Source: Formicarius rufipectus (Eukaryota > Chordata > Aves > Passeriformes > Formicariidae). Taken from it: a DNA stretch of 64,000 bases. The position numbers were made by a program, and so were the translations under genes. Of this stretch, positions 14,101 through 29,100 are shown piece by piece. The notes beneath the pieces are model-generated. The model saw only the letters and a program-made list of their open reading frames with translations. It had not been told where the DNA came from and did not search any database. Every line of letters begins with the position of its first letter. The first letter of the stretch is position 1. The stretch covers positions 588,136 through 652,135 of the forward strand of contig VXAU01001281.1 of assembly GCA_013399695.1 (NCBI GenBank), in the 5' to 3' direction.

Positions 14101-17100
14101 AGTAGTTATGAGGAAAATGAGGTGTGAACATGCTGGTTTTAAGCACTTAACTTCTGTTCACTTAAAGGACTCATGGGCAGTGTAAAGAGCTCCTGTTACT
14201 TGGCTTTTCTGATTTTACTGTTGGTCGTTATATTGAAGCCACTGTAACAAATGAAGAAGAATTACTTATAGCACCTGTGGAACCATTTTTTCCAAGAAAG
14301 TCTAAAATTATTCCAGATGGTCAGCTAAGGAAGACAACAGTGGCTGGTCCTAAATTCAAAAGGTACTGTGAATTAGAGCAAAAAATAACATTTGCCTGAT
14401 ACTGCTCAGTTGGGTATTGCTATGTATGTTCTATAATGCTAACAAAAAAGAAAAGTGAGACTTGGAGAGTCTGTACATATTTTTATATGTAGGTTGTAAA
14501 GATGATGATTGTGAACAATACTGATAGAAGAGGTTGTTCTAGTAATTCTTGATTTCTTTATAGATTTTTTTCAAACAGAATCTCTTTCTAATGTGTAATC
14601 TTGTAATAAACAAGATAAAACACTGTTGCTTAGTTTCCACAAGTTACAATTGTGTTACTAAGGAAAAAATGGTTAATTGAAAATAGGTTTCTGGGATAAT
14701 AAGCTTCTTAATTCTTTATGCATCTTTGACATGTATGTCTGACTAATGTTTCCCATCTTTAATTCAGAACTTTTCCTTTTGCAGATGTGTCCATTATACT
14801 TACAGTATTTTCTTTGTTATAAAAATACACCTAAACTGAAAAAGCAGAAACAGTATGTTTTCAAATAATCTGTAACTGAAACAGAATTACAGAATAGCCA
14901 GTTAGAAGGAACCCATGGGGATTATCAAAGTCCAACTCCTGGCCCTACACAGGACCACCACAAGAATCTCACCATGTGCCTGGAGAGCATTTTCCAAACA
15001 CTTCTTAAACTCTGGCTATGGTCCAAATGCTTAGCATTCTGATGCTGTAACCACTTCCCTAGGGAAGCTTGTTCCAGTGCCCAGCCACCCTCTGGGTGAA
15101 GACCATATTCCTAATATCCAATCTCAACCTCCCCTGACACAGCTTCATGCCATTCCCTCAAGTCCTGTCACTGGTGACTAGATCAGTGCCTGCCTGTCCC
15201 CTTCCCCTCACAAGGAAGTTAGGAAGTGCAATGAGGTTTTCCCTCAGCCTCCTCTACTCCAGGCTGAACACTTAAGTGCCCTCAGCCACTCCTCATATGG
15301 CTTCCCCTCAAGGCCCTTCACCAGCCTCGTTGCCCTCCTTTGGTGACACTCTGTAATAGCTTATTATCTTTCTTATATTGTAGTGCCCAAAAACTGTGCA
15401 CAATATCCAAGGTGAAGCTGCCCCAGTGCAGAGCAGAGTGGAACAGTCCCCTCCCTCAACCATCTGGCGATGCTGTGCCTGATGGCCCCCAGGACAGGGT
15501 TGGCCCTCCTGGCTGCCAGGGCACCGCTGACTCATATTCAGCTTGCCATCAACCAGGACCCCCTGGTCCCTTTCTGGCATCTCATTTGCTTGGTCTATGC
15601 GTACATCCAGGGTTACCCCATCTCACGTGCAGAATCTGGCACTTTTCCCTGGTTGAGCCGTGGTTGGTGATTGTCCAGTCCTCTAATTTGTGTACATCTC
15701 TCTTCAGCACCGCTCTGCCTTTGAAGGAGTCAACAGCTCCTCCCAATTTAGTATCATGAGCAAACTTACACAGTATACCTTCAAATCCTGCATCCAAGTA
15801 ATTTATGAAGATGTTGAAGAGCACAGGGCCCAAGATAGCCCTGTGGAACCCCAGTAGAGACAGCTCGCCAGGCTGATGTTACCCCGTTCACTATTACCCT
15901 GTGTGGTCAACCTGTGAGCCAATTGTTCACTCACTGCATGATGTGTTTATACAGATGTGTGCTGGACAGTTTGTCCAGCAGGATCCTATGAGAGACAGTG
16001 TTAAAAGCTTTACTGAAATGCAAAAAGATTACATCAACTGGCTTCTCTTGTTCAGCTAGGTGGGTTACTTTTACATAAAAGGAAATTATGTTTGTCAAGG
16101 AGGACTTTGTCCTCATGAGCTTGTGCTGGCTGTGAACATTGACTGTATTGTTCTGCAGAATAATACTCCCCATAATTTTACGAGATGGTGAAGTGAGACT
16201 GACAGGTCTATAGTTTTCAGGGTCCTCCTTCTTGCGCTTCTTAAAAATCAGGACATTTGCCAGTTTCCAGTCAACTGGAACCTCTCCAGATTCCCAAGAC
16301 CATTCAAAAATCATTGAGAAAGGTCTTGCAATGACATCAGCCACCTCTGAGTACTCAGATGAATCCCATCAGGCTCTGTATACTTACAAGGATCCAGCTG
16401 GAGCAGCAAATAGTGCACAAGTTCAGTGTCAACAAGGAGTTGTTCATTGTCACAGCCGTGGTCCTCCAGCTCAGCGCACTGGCACCTCCTCAGTCCCTCA
16501 TTGGTGTTGAAGCCAGACAAAGAAAGCATTAAACATTTCTGCCTTGTCTATCCATTTGTGAGGTGACCATCCTCTTCCTGTCGTGGGGTGATGTTGTTTC
16601 TACACTGCCTTTTGCTAGTGACATATTTTTTACAACTCTTTTTGTCCCCCCACAGTACTGGACAGCTGCAACTCCAACTGAGCTTTGGTCACTTGATTTT
16701 TCTCCATACAGTGTCAAGCAGCATGTCTGTAGAGGATCTCTTACCAATTCAGCAAACTTCTCCCTTGTCCCTTTGGAGGAGTCATTTGGTCTGTCTTCTG
16801 TGTACTTGTGTTTTGGGTTTATAGTCTTGGTCATGTGGCATGTTAATTAGCTGCTTTTCACACACATAATTTGAGGAAGCTGAATGATACGTCATACATT
16901 TTTGTTTTAGAAAAAACAGAAAGTGGTCTACAAACTTTCTCCCACATTATACCGTACCAGATGAGTTAAGAAGATGTGTGGAGCAGAAGTTAGACATCCT
17001 TACTTTTCAGCCGCTCCTAGCAGAGGTATGCAAGTGAATGTTTATATAAGAAAATAGTTCTTGTGTAAGTGCTTTTGTTAGAGCTTGCCTTAACTTACCA

Positions 17101-20100
17101 AAAATATTTAGTCCTTAGTGTACAGATGATGACATAACTTGCCAGGTAGACTTAAACTTTATCCTGTAACTGCTGTGGGTTTCAGTATGTTACAGGATCC
17201 AAGCTCACAGGAGCACAAAACCATGAATGTGAAAAACCGAAAAAGGAGTAGAAGTATACTGGGGGAGATGTTACTGAACTGGAACAAAAGTTCCTTTATA
17301 GTCTCACTGTTTAAGCATCATTGGAAAGGGTTTTTTGAGGTTTCAGAACAGTTGTTCATAGAAAATGGAAGCAGAATCTCTTACATTATTGCATTACCAG
17401 AGAATTCTTTTCTGGTCATTCTAAATTGTTTTCTTAGGCATCCTCAGATTTAATTCACTATGGCTTGTTCAGATTCTTCCTACAAGTATAACATTTTAAG
17501 AATACAGACAAAATACCCTACCCCACCCCCCCCCTTAAGTCTTAACAAGAACACTACAGTGATTACTTCTCCAAAACTTTGCCCTGATTTCTGGTAGAAC
17601 ATTGCTGCAACTCACTTTTTTTTGTTGTTGTAAATTTTTCAGGACTTATGAATTGGACCTGGTACAATTCTTAAAAACTTAAAAGGCCATGTTGTCTGCT
17701 GTCTAAACAGCTCACACAAAACCTGAGGTCACAGCATTAAGCTGGCAGATTAATGATCATCTCTCAGAAGATAAAACTCTGTAGTGTTTGAAATAATTTT
17801 ATACTGAAGACTTGCCATTAATGGTTGCAGATTTTTTTACTTCACCTTAAGTTCTATCTGGTACTGGTGACTTTTAAGTCTGCATCAGAAAGCACTGTTC
17901 ATTTGCCTTGTATTTAAGTCAGAAGATACCAAATAGAAAGCATTTTGTGCTGTCATTGTTTGGATACAACTTTATACTGTTGAAGAATACCTTTGCAATG
18001 AGATTCATTAAGCTCTGAGGAAGAAAATTTACGTTCATTCAGCTTGCCATAAGTTGCATAATCATCAGCCAGGGACACGACTGACACGATTCTCTTGCCC
18101 TTTCTCTTCAGCCAGCTCTGTCCATGTGCTGAGGTTTTATGCTTTCTGGGTTTGCTGAGCATAGAGATCACTTTATAGACTGCCCCTGAATTCAGATGTT
18201 AAAACTACCCCTGTAGTAGCTGAAGAGTTAACCAAGTCTCTCTCTGATTGGCTATTTTATCTGAGCTCCAAGGACTATGCTAGTTTTGCTTTGGCTATTG
18301 GGGGACTTTAAAATATTATCTGTTGTATGGATACATGTATGCCTCTTGATTGGTACCCAAGTTGCTGTGCAGTGCATTTTAAAAGCTTTTTCATATAATG
18401 TCAGTAATAGTGGATTCCATATCTTGGTGTACAACAATAATGTATACTGTTTTGTTTTTCAGCGTCTTAATCTCGATAACTATACAGCAAACTTTTCTAC
18501 TCTTCTGTGGCTTGAAGAGATTCAAGCAGAAATGGATTTAAAATGTTTCAGCATGAGTGGGGTTACTTTGAAAAGGAATGGGAACTTGTTAGTGCTGGAA
18601 GTGCCAGGAGTGGAAGAGGGCAGACCTCGCTTGGTTCCAGGTAGAAATGAATATAAAGTAAAGCCAAATGGCATGTTGATCCATATTTTTACTACAATTT
18701 CACTCCATTGTCTATTCCTTTCTTTAAAGAAACCTTTCACATATTTGAACAGAAACTTGCTTATTTAGGCTACTAGACAGGGGAACTGCTGTGTTAGTCT
18801 CTCAGTCTTACAGTGGCTGCTGTCTGAGGCAGCATTGCATGTATCAATTCTTACCCTTTAGCATTTTTTCTGAGAAGAAAGGAGTGAGGCTTTCAGCAAA
18901 AATAAACTGCAATGTAGTAGTAGCTTAAAAGACAGTAGGTAAAGCAAAACCTGGGAAAGTAGGTAAAATTAAATTCAGAATTTCAAACAATATAATATAG
19001 AACATACTGTTTTCAGAAGTTGTTGATGCCATTAACACTAGATGTCTCTTAAAGTGTAATACACAGTTGCATGGGGCATTTCAGAATAGGTAGTCATGGA
19101 TACAGGAACTGTGCTGAAGTTAACCTCCTGAAATTCCTAGTTTAAACATGCAGAAGAGGAAGAAATTACATGCTGCAGCAAAAGTTATACTATTTCTTGT
19201 AACAGTATATGACTTTGTTTACAATTAGGTGATAAAGTGATACTGAAAAGTCAGGTCTACTCGGAGCATATAATAGAGTACATTGCCTTCATTACTGAGG
19301 TAAGAAAAGTGCATCTCTTGAAAATACAGTGATCCACAGTTTCAAGACGGAAGCTTGCAATTCGTGGAGTTACAGATTAGTTTAACCTGTCCAGGGAAAA
19401 AAAGATGTTTTATCTACATTCTGAGTGGTAATTTTGTATTCTTATTTTTGAAGGCTTTGACTTCCCTATTCTTTTGAGTTTTTGACCTTTACCCACTCTG
19501 AAAGCACTTGTAACGTAATCTAGATATACAGTATATTGATAGCGCAAAAATTCGGGTGTTCTTTTTAGAGGTGATTGGGGGTGGTCCATGCTTTCAGAGA
19601 TGACTCTTTGTGTTTAAAGTACTGAATCTTTATCAGTGTCTGACTTTTTTTTTTTCTCTTTGTAATAGATATGTAATGAAGATGTTACTCTTAAAGTGAA
19701 TGCAGAATTTGAACAAGCTTACAACTTGGAACCCATAGATGTGGAATTTGTTCAATGCAGGTGTTCTTTTAAGTTTAAAAAAGACACATTCAATGATTCC
19801 TCTAGTAAAGTGACTTTTATATACATGACTGTCAACTGTTTGTTTTTGTGAATGCAAGAGAAGGACATAAAAATCTTGGCAATTCTTTCACTTCTTTCCC
19901 TTAACACACCTTTGCGACCATATTCATTGTTAAAAGACTGCAACTGTACAAGTGTACAAAGAATTCTTGTCTTGATGCTCTTTAAATTGTCACACCAATG
20001 CCAGAGAGTGAAATGATGGGGAATGAGGTGGAGTGTTCTAGAGTGTTTTTCATAGTTTTCTTTTTTCATGAAAAAAACTATAGCAATGTGATTGTTCGGG

Positions 20101-23100
20101 AAAAAAAAAAAAAAAAAGCTGGGGTTAACCACCCATCCTTTTAGATTTTTGTTTTACTCATGGGATATTGTTAACTGTTTGGAGTTACATAATCTTCTCT
20201 GTAAATTTAGTTTTGAAGAGAGGTTCCTTGAAAGGCTAAGGATCAAACACTATGCCATTTTTGTATCTCTGAAGAGCTAGAGAATATAGGTATCAATATT
20301 CATAGCAAAGCTGTTGACATTTCTGCAGCATACTTCTCAATAGAATTTTTTCTTTTTAAATAAGTGGTTTTAGATAAAACTCTTACATGCACTGGTACAT
20401 AGTAAAAAGTACCAGGTAGCTTGTAGGTGTGTGCTGTTGCAATATGGAAACGTAAGATTTTACTTTAATTTGCAAATCTGTATTCTGGTGACAGGGTTCC
20501 TAGCAGGCGATGCCAGCTGGCAATTCAGCAAGCTTCCTACCTGGGTGAAAAAGGTACACTTCAGTTAACTTAAGCAGTTTAGAGGAGTTTCTTTGTGGGG
20601 AGTCTTGTGTTTTATATTGCTTTCGCTTCAGGACATACTAAGAAGAATGAATTGTAATTTGTTCTTAATGGAGTTTTCTATGTGTTTGTTGGGGACTTTT
20701 TATGTTTTGGTTTTTGTTTGCTTTTGTTTGGTTTAAAACCAAAAAGCAACTCTCTGAATCTATAAAAGGTTTCATCGGAATGATTTCATCTGTTGGCCAT
20801 CACAGGGAAGAAGACTGGAAGCAAACTTCTGTAAACTGTTTAAGCCAGTAAGAACCATAGAAATTATACTTCTATAATAATGGCAAGTGGAATGGCCATG
20901 GTTTGTATTACCTTGAAATTTATTAAAAAGCACTCATTTCCTGTTGTACGACTGAGTTGAATGATCCGTATGAACTTCACACAAGTCTTTACCACATTAA
21001 TTCTGATAAACCAATTTGAGCAGCTCAGAGTAAGCGGACATACCAGCAGTAATGTTAATTAGTGAAACATGCAAAGTGTTTCTGTGGCTTTCATATTTCT
21101 CTGCTTTCTCTTTCTCTGCTAAATGTGAAGTGTTGTTTCCGGAAAGGCTTGCCTTACAATCACCACAAGCTGTCAAGACACAGAATACTACTGAGGACTG
21201 TGCACTTGATGATGGCCTTAAACAATCTTCACAGCAGGAAAATAAGGTATCTGTTCTGTAAATGTTTCTTAAAATGTTGACCTTCATTCAGATTGGTAGC
21301 AGATACCTACTATACAGCTGTTGTTAGACAGGAATTGCATACGGGTGTATCAAAGAACCAAAGTTGTAATCTGCTGCATTCTGATATCAGATGTTTTTAT
21401 GTACTGCCTGGGGATGGGGGATTTTATGATAACTGATTCTATTAAGCACTCCCATCTCAAATGGAAAGTGCTTGTAAAAAAAGTGTGTGATTATAATGGG
21501 AATTGTCAGATTTGCCTTAGACTAGTGTTCATAGCTACTCTTGAGTAGTACTTATGTTCTGTCACTGCAGCAGGAAATAATTTTGTGATGGAAGATAATC
21601 ATCCTGTTCTGAGTAGATTTATCCAAGCTTAACTGCCACTTCGATTCTTACATTTTCTTAATATAGTTCTTCTTAGAACGGACTTCAGGATGTTGCCTAG
21701 TCCTTCTTCCTATTTGAAGCAGAACTGTCACCAATTCTAAAACAAGTCATCTTGGGGATGGACAGGATGCATTTTTTTATTTTTGTCTGGAGTTTCCACA
21801 GCATCTGCATAACCTGTGTGTCACCACCTTTACACTCAAGATTTTTTCCTAATTCTCAGTATGAATCTTCCACCTGCAGTTCGTGAATGTGGTCCTTTGT
21901 TGGTATTATTTGTGACTACAAAGAAGAGTTTGTAACTCTCTGATATAAGCCACCATGGTATTAAATGGCCTTTGTACCTTCTCATGCCCAAACTAAAAAT
22001 CCAAGCTCTCAGCCTCTCCACTTCAGAACACTATAATGGCTCATATACAGTTCAGACATCCACAGATGCTCCAGCAGAGCATCAAGCTATTGATTAATCC
22101 TCTTTGAGCCCAGTAATTCAGTCAGGTTTTTTTGACTCATCTGTTGATCCTGCTAATGTGTCCTCAGGCTATAAATAACAATGATGTGGTAAGCAAACCA
22201 TCTCAAAAGCCTTGTTGAGGTCAACGAGTATTACAATGACTGCTTTTCTTTTGTCTTTGCATGTAATAGTCTTTTCATCATAGAGGAAAATGAGGTTGAT
22301 CATGAAAGATCTGCCCCTTGGTTTAGCCACAGTGACTGTTCCTGGTCACCTGTTGTTCCAATTAAATGAAGTATGTGGATTCCAGAAGTATGTTCTCCAT
22401 GGTATTCTCAGGGACTGGAGTGAGGCTGATGAGCTTCCAAAACAATAGTGATTTTTGACCTGCTATCTGAAACACTCCCTGACTTGTCCTGAGTATTTTT
22501 TATTATGGGTAATAGGCAGTAGTGTCCATAATATTAGTGTGGTGGATCACGTCTACCCTGTGCAGTGTTTCTAAGCAGTTTATGCCTCTCCTTTTGTTAC
22601 TTGTGCCTTTCCTTCCCTTGCTGTTACTTTGCACAGAAGTCTGGAGGTCTGCATGAGAGACAGAAAGGACATTGAGTTCTCTCAGATTTCATCCTTCAGA
22701 AAGATGTCTATTCCAATCCAACTGGGAGCCTTCAGGACCTTTGAACTGTCTGTCTTCCACCACATTGGCTAAATCCCTTCTTACTGTGCTGTTCTTCTCT
22801 TAAGCTGAGCACTACCTTGGTCTCTTTGACCTTCTGATTTTGTCAAACTGTCCAGGAGTGGTTTTATATTTTTCCTGTCATTGTTTCTGCTTGTATTAAG
22901 CTTTTTATAAAAAAAGTGCTCTTGTGGGCACCTTTTTCCCCCACATGGTAGCTTCCCAGAGGATTTTGTATGGTGAGTTCTTACAGAAACTGCATTTTGC
23001 TCTAGGAGGACCAGAGTTATGACTTGGCTGCTTTACCTTCTTAGCCTTACTCCAATCTTGCAAATATGCAGCAAAAGCTGGTATATGGACACATGGTCTT

Positions 23101-26100
23101 TCCTTTATATGAGGAACAAGTCTAGCAGAGTGCTATTTCTGATCAGTCTGTCATCCATTTACGTTAGGAAGTTGTCAATAGCTCAGTCTAGGAATTCTAG
23201 ACATCTTCTTGATGAATTGCTTTCAGGTGTGTGATTGAAATATCCAGAGAGACTGATGGCAGTTGTTTGTCAGAAATTTTCTCCATGTTCTCTTCCTTCT
23301 GGAGGGGATTTGTACCACCAGACAATATTGGTGCTGTTTCATCTCTCTGTGGTAACAACTCAGACACATCTTTGGGTTTGCAGTTAGTAATGTATAGTCA
23401 CAATGCTTCTCACATAGACCCAGAGCCGTTCTGCTGAGAGCAGCAGCACAGCTAGTTACTGTTCTGCAGGATACCTGCATCTACTGGGACTTTTCTGTTT
23501 GACTAGAAGGATGGTGCAGAATATCACCTGGACCCCTCATGCTTACTCCAGACCTATATGATCCTCCCTTTGATCTGTTCAAAGTGTCACTAGTACCTAT
23601 ATGGGTAAGCAGCAAAGAGAGCAGTCAGAAGGACTAAAACTGAGCCTTGTAGTCTCTCCTTGTCATCATGGTTGTGTAGAAGCAATGAAAATCTTTGGAT
23701 GATACCTCTGTTCTGTACAAGGAGTAATCAACCCCTAACATTCATCACTTCACTAAATTGGAATCAGTGTTACTAAGAAGATTAAAGCATCTTGTCCAGA
23801 CCCTTGCCAATACCACATTCCCCACAAGCAGTTTTCTCCCATGATACAATTTGAAAGGACATGTATCTGCTAAGGAAGAAGCATGTGTCCATACATCTTT
23901 GTTTTGTGGAAGCAAACTGGTTATTTGGCCATGGCTTCAAACTCCTCATCTAAGCCTGCAAATTATTTATTAAATAAATGCTTAATGTTAACAGAAGCCA
24001 AACTATTAGAAACCTTAATGTGGGAATTCCTAACACCTTCTACTACTCTTACCTTTCTGTCTTCACAATAGATATTATATTTAATGGGGTAATGGTATTT
24101 GGTGGGAAAAAATTAAAACTTGACTTTGAAAGTTAAGATAGTTGCCCATCTTCTTAAGGTTGCAAATGCATTTATATTCACTTGCTGTTTTCAGGTCCAA
24201 AAAAAGCAGAACAAAAAAGCAAAAGGCATGACATCAAGGGAGGTGAACATACAGGATGTGATGAGAGTAACTCTGCAAACAAGCCAAATTGGTATACTTT
24301 CTGTACTTCAATATAAAGTATTACAGTTCAGGATTCCAATCACTTCAGTAAACCAGGGCTGAGTAAGATACCTTTAAGATGTCCTTATGCTCTGTCTTTT
24401 AAAAACAAATTCTGTAATTACTAGCAGAAAGTTTCTCTGGAGGCTTTATGTGCATTACTTCAACATCGCTAGTTTACAGAATCCTAGAATGGTCTAGGGT
24501 GGAAGAAGCCCTGAAGATTATCTAGCTCCAAACCCTCTGCCGTGGGCAAGGGACACCATCCACTAGAAGAAGTTGCTCAGAGCTCTGTCCAGCCTGGTCT
24601 TGACCATTTCCAGGGAGGGGGCAGCAAGCATTTGGTGATACGTTTTTACTTAATAAATTAACATTTCCCAGTAGTTTACTCAGAAATATTTGGTCATATT
24701 CGGAGTTTTCAATTTGTTACTGGGATGCTGTCTCTCATCCTTTGACGAGCTACTTTGCCAAAGATTGCTAAAGCTTTTTCGGGTAGCTGAGATCATTCCT
24801 ACACTTATTTGGAAACTGTGTCTTTAAATATCAATGTACTTACATGCTGAAGAGGGTGATTGTGTCATTTTGTATCAATAGGATGCCTAAAGAACTACTG
24901 AGTAGTTTACTAGGTTGCTCTTCTGTCCAAGGGTTAATAAGATTCTGCTGTGGAAAGATAAAGCTAGACTAATTCAGACTGCATTAAGAAAAAAATGCCA
25001 GAAGTCGTAAATTACTACTGATCAGTTTTGCTGTTTGAGGAAAAAAAGTGAGCTTGATGCTCAAATCAATAAATGGATTTTTTACAGATTGTTGTTTTAC
25101 ATAATCACAGTCCTTTTCAGGCCTTCAATAAAGATCCAATACTTCAGAAACATTAATTAAATAATTGTTTTCTATATGATATTCTATGGAAATTGAATTT
25201 TTGAGAAATTCATTAGTTGTTACCACAAAAGGAAAACAGAAATTTTCAGAAGCATATTGTGAATTGGAATTGCTTTAATCTATGTATGTTAAAAATATTT
25301 GTGTGAAGTTCTAAGATATGCTTGTCGTGATTATAGTTGATGAAACTGTGGCACTTAAAGAAAGAGGTGGTGAGTTTTTCAATCCAATGCTGAATGTGCA
25401 ACAGAAACTGGCAGTGAAAAGGATACTGAGTGGTGAATGTCGCCCAACACCTTATCTTCTCTTTGGACCACCAGGAACTGGAAAAACAGTAACAGTAATT
25501 GAAGCTATTTTACAGGTAGTGGAGTTATCTCTAATCTTTTTAGTTTTGGAACACTTAGAGTATTTCTGTAAGTACCATTGTATTTTTTTCCCAAGGAGTT
25601 TTCAAAATTCTCTTTTTAAGATCATATTTTTTGTAGCTCCGTAAAAGAGGAAAATCCATCTTCATATGGATTTAACAGAATGGAGAATGGCTTATTTTCA
25701 AGTCTTCTTGTCTTCATCTTTAAAGCTTCAGTGAACAGTATCTAACTTGTGATTCCAGTAGTGCATAATGTATTGAAGCACAGGTATACATTAATATGAT
25801 AACCATTAATTAAGTCTCCTGTGGGTACACTCAGTTTGAGAGTATTTAGTCATGACTGTCAACACTAGTGTTCATTACTGAACTGAAGAAGAATCAATGA
25901 ATATAATGAGTATGCAAAACTCTTCTGGATTCTCAGTGAAATAAAATGACAAAGTTTGAGCTATTGCTTCTTCTCTAAATAACTTTATTTTTTTTAATAT
26001 CTATTTGCTTTCATGTAGTTACATTATACTCTACCAGATAGTCGGATTTTGGTATGTGCGCCATCAAATGCTGCAACAGATCTGATTTGCTTGCGGCTGC

Positions 26101-29100
26101 ACCAAAGCAAACTCTTAAAACCAGGAGCTATGGTCCGAGTTAATGCTGCCTTCAGGTCAGCAGAGGTAGGTATTACAGATACGTGCCAGTTAATCTTTCC
26201 ATTTTAATATTTTTATCTTAAAATACCAATTTAGTATTGTGATGTCAGTTGCTATTAGGCTGCCTAGGCTTGCTTGGGATTGCACTGCTTCAGCTTTTCC
26301 AGATGATTAACTGGAAAATGTTGGTCATAATCCTTAATTTGATTGTATGAGATAGAATCTTAATGTCTTTCTTGCAGTGCTTAACTCCACAAGCAGCAAA
26401 TAGGTATTGCTGGGGATTTTACTTACACAGAAAGAAAACAAGTAGGATTGTCATCTTCATGCAGGGGACACACATTGTGGGTTCACTACATATATGTATC
26501 TATATGTATACATATATGCGTGTAAGTGTGTATATATATACACATTAATATACACAAATATACATGTCTATACTTACGTGTGTGTATACACGTAGATATG
26601 TATAAAAAACTCCTAAATGTTCCATTTTGTTCCTTATGATAAAGCACAGATGTCTTGCATATGTACTACTTTGTTTAGATAAATTTATTGATTCATTTTG
26701 ATGTACGAATAGGTCTAAATCTATGTGTTTTGCTCAGCTTCTAAGATAGTTTTCAGAGAGCTTTTCTATTCAAATTAAAACATTTAATTTTAGACTAGCA
26801 TTTTGTTTTACAAAATACTTTTTTGTTCCTGCAGCAGATTGATGACGTGGTGAAACCTTACTGCAAAGATGGTGATGATATTCAGAAAGCGTTATGGTCC
26901 AGGATTGTAATTACGACATGCAGCAGTGCAGGATTGTTTTATCAAACAGATACACGGTAGTGTATACTATAGATAGGAATATCAATGAGATAGCTGGATT
27001 ATACGAACCCCAGAACTTTTAGAGGCTCTATATATTGTAACTTCAGCTGGTTTATTAGGGTTCATTGTGTGTGCCTCTATTGTGAAACAGAGCAAAAGCA
27101 CTTGGTTTTAGTAATGTTTCAGGAGAAACTTCCTCTGGGGTAAATTTAAGAATTATCTTGACTAATGTTTCAGTTTTTTGACACAATAACTTCTCTGCAA
27201 ACAGTGGAAATTGTATTGCTGTCGACAATCAGTAGCTACCATGTCAAGTGCTGTTAACCAAAGATTTCTCTTATTTTGATTTTAACTTGGTAAAAGGATG
27301 TTCTGAAGCTTTACTATCTTAAGCGGTTTGGCAGGAACAAAACTTGGGGATTGTCTTTGCTACACCATAGTGCATTGTTCTAATTCAATAGCTGAAGTAA
27401 ACTGAGAACAAATCAAGCTTTTCTAAGTATCTTAATCCTGGTATAGACAATGCTTTAATTAAGATAATTGGTGGTTGTTTATATCAGAGTGAGTAAGTAA
27501 AATCAAAGATGAAAAGTTAAAGTTATACGGTTGTTTTCTCTGTACTTTCTTTGAAAGTATCTTTGCTCTGTATGTTTGAAGTTGCATGGCACATTTAACA
27601 AGGATGTTAACAGAATTGCTGAGGTCAACCACAGGGTGGCAGAATGAACAAATCTGAAAACAATCCTGTTTCAGGTTAATGTTATTTAATTATAGGCTTG
27701 GACACTTCACTCATGTGATTCTGGATGAGGCAGGGCAAGCAAGTGAACCGGAGAGCCTGATTCCTATTGGGTTGATTTCAGAGACGGATGGACAGGTAGT
27801 TCTTTTAACATTATTTATTGAAAGGAAAAAAGTTGGTTTATTGTTTTCATTGTTGTGAATGATGTAGAATTCAAGCAGCCATTTTCTGGTAATGAGTATG
27901 AAATTCTGAGTATTTGTAGTAGATCTTACACATGCACTATATCAATTCCCAACACTGGTGTTGTTTTATGTTTAGAACAAGTCTGTGTTTATAGGACTGG
28001 ACCAGTGTGTGGAAGATGTCAAAATAAAAATACACATTCTTTGTTTAAGACAACAGCATACTTCTGTCCTGAGGCTGACCTTTCTTTGCAAACAGATGTT
28101 TGAAGAAAAGCAGAATATTTGATATTAATTGATCTTTGAATTCTGAGATGTGTTTGTCATTAAAAAATGTAGTTTCAATAACAGCTGTTTTAATGTAAGA
28201 CGGACTTTTTTAATTGCCTATACAGATAATTCTTGTTGGAGATCCAAAGCAGTTAGGGCCAACAATAAAATCTAAACTTGCGCTGACTTTTGGATTAAAT
28301 ATGTCCTTGCTGGAAAGATTGACATCAAGAGAGCTGTATCTGAGAGATGAGGATGCTTTTGGTGCCTGTGGAGCATATAATCCTCTACTGGTGAGTTAAA
28401 CTTGCCATTAACATTTTTCAGCTCAATCAAAAAGAGAGAAATTGTAGTTCCTGCTGTTTCCTTACCACTCTTTTGCTCCCTGATGTTTAGTGAGAAGTCT
28501 AGCTTAAGCATTAGTTCTCTATAAAAGCTTGATTATTTTGCATATATACTGTGAATAATAAGGATGCTGAGCCTTCCAGCATGTTAAAACCTTTCTTTGA
28601 AGGGGTCTTTTATTTTTAAGTAGAATAAGTCAAATAGGGTGCACAAAGCACAGTTGTGAATAATAGCTTAAAAATTCGTTTCATCTCCATTGTTCACATT
28701 TGCCAGAACTTCATAACTTAATTGTGCACAGATGAACAAGTGTGACTTCTGGTTTTAACATAAAAGACAAAGTCTACTGTTTAAAGATTAATTTTGCAAA
28801 CACCATATTTCAGGAAGGGAAAAAGAGAAACTTTTCATGTTTCTGTATCATCTCTTCCTCCAAAGTATAGCTTCCCTAAACTCTTGTATGGTGAAGTTCC
28901 TCAAGTGGCAGAGGTAGCATAGTATATAAACTAGCACAGATGTTTCAGCTGCTTGAAATCACTGTCTGAATCTGAAAAATAGGGCTAAAGTTACACTTCC
29001 TAAGAGGCCTTTCTATTCTTATGGTAACACACTTTGAAGAATTAAACTGAAAGCAGAAGATGACTAGGTGACCCTGTAAGTAGAGAAAGGAGGAAGTCTG

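Noticed and set aside
15340..16529. Open frames at 15340-15759, 15582-15833 and 15931-16344 as genes
   Set aside because: They are fragments of the minus-strand CR1 reverse transcriptase, or its antisense shadow.
18277..18768. 163-codon plus-strand frame as a separate gene
   Set aside because: Only the part within 18463-18640 is conserved, and it is MOV10L1 exon 11. The flanks are intron.
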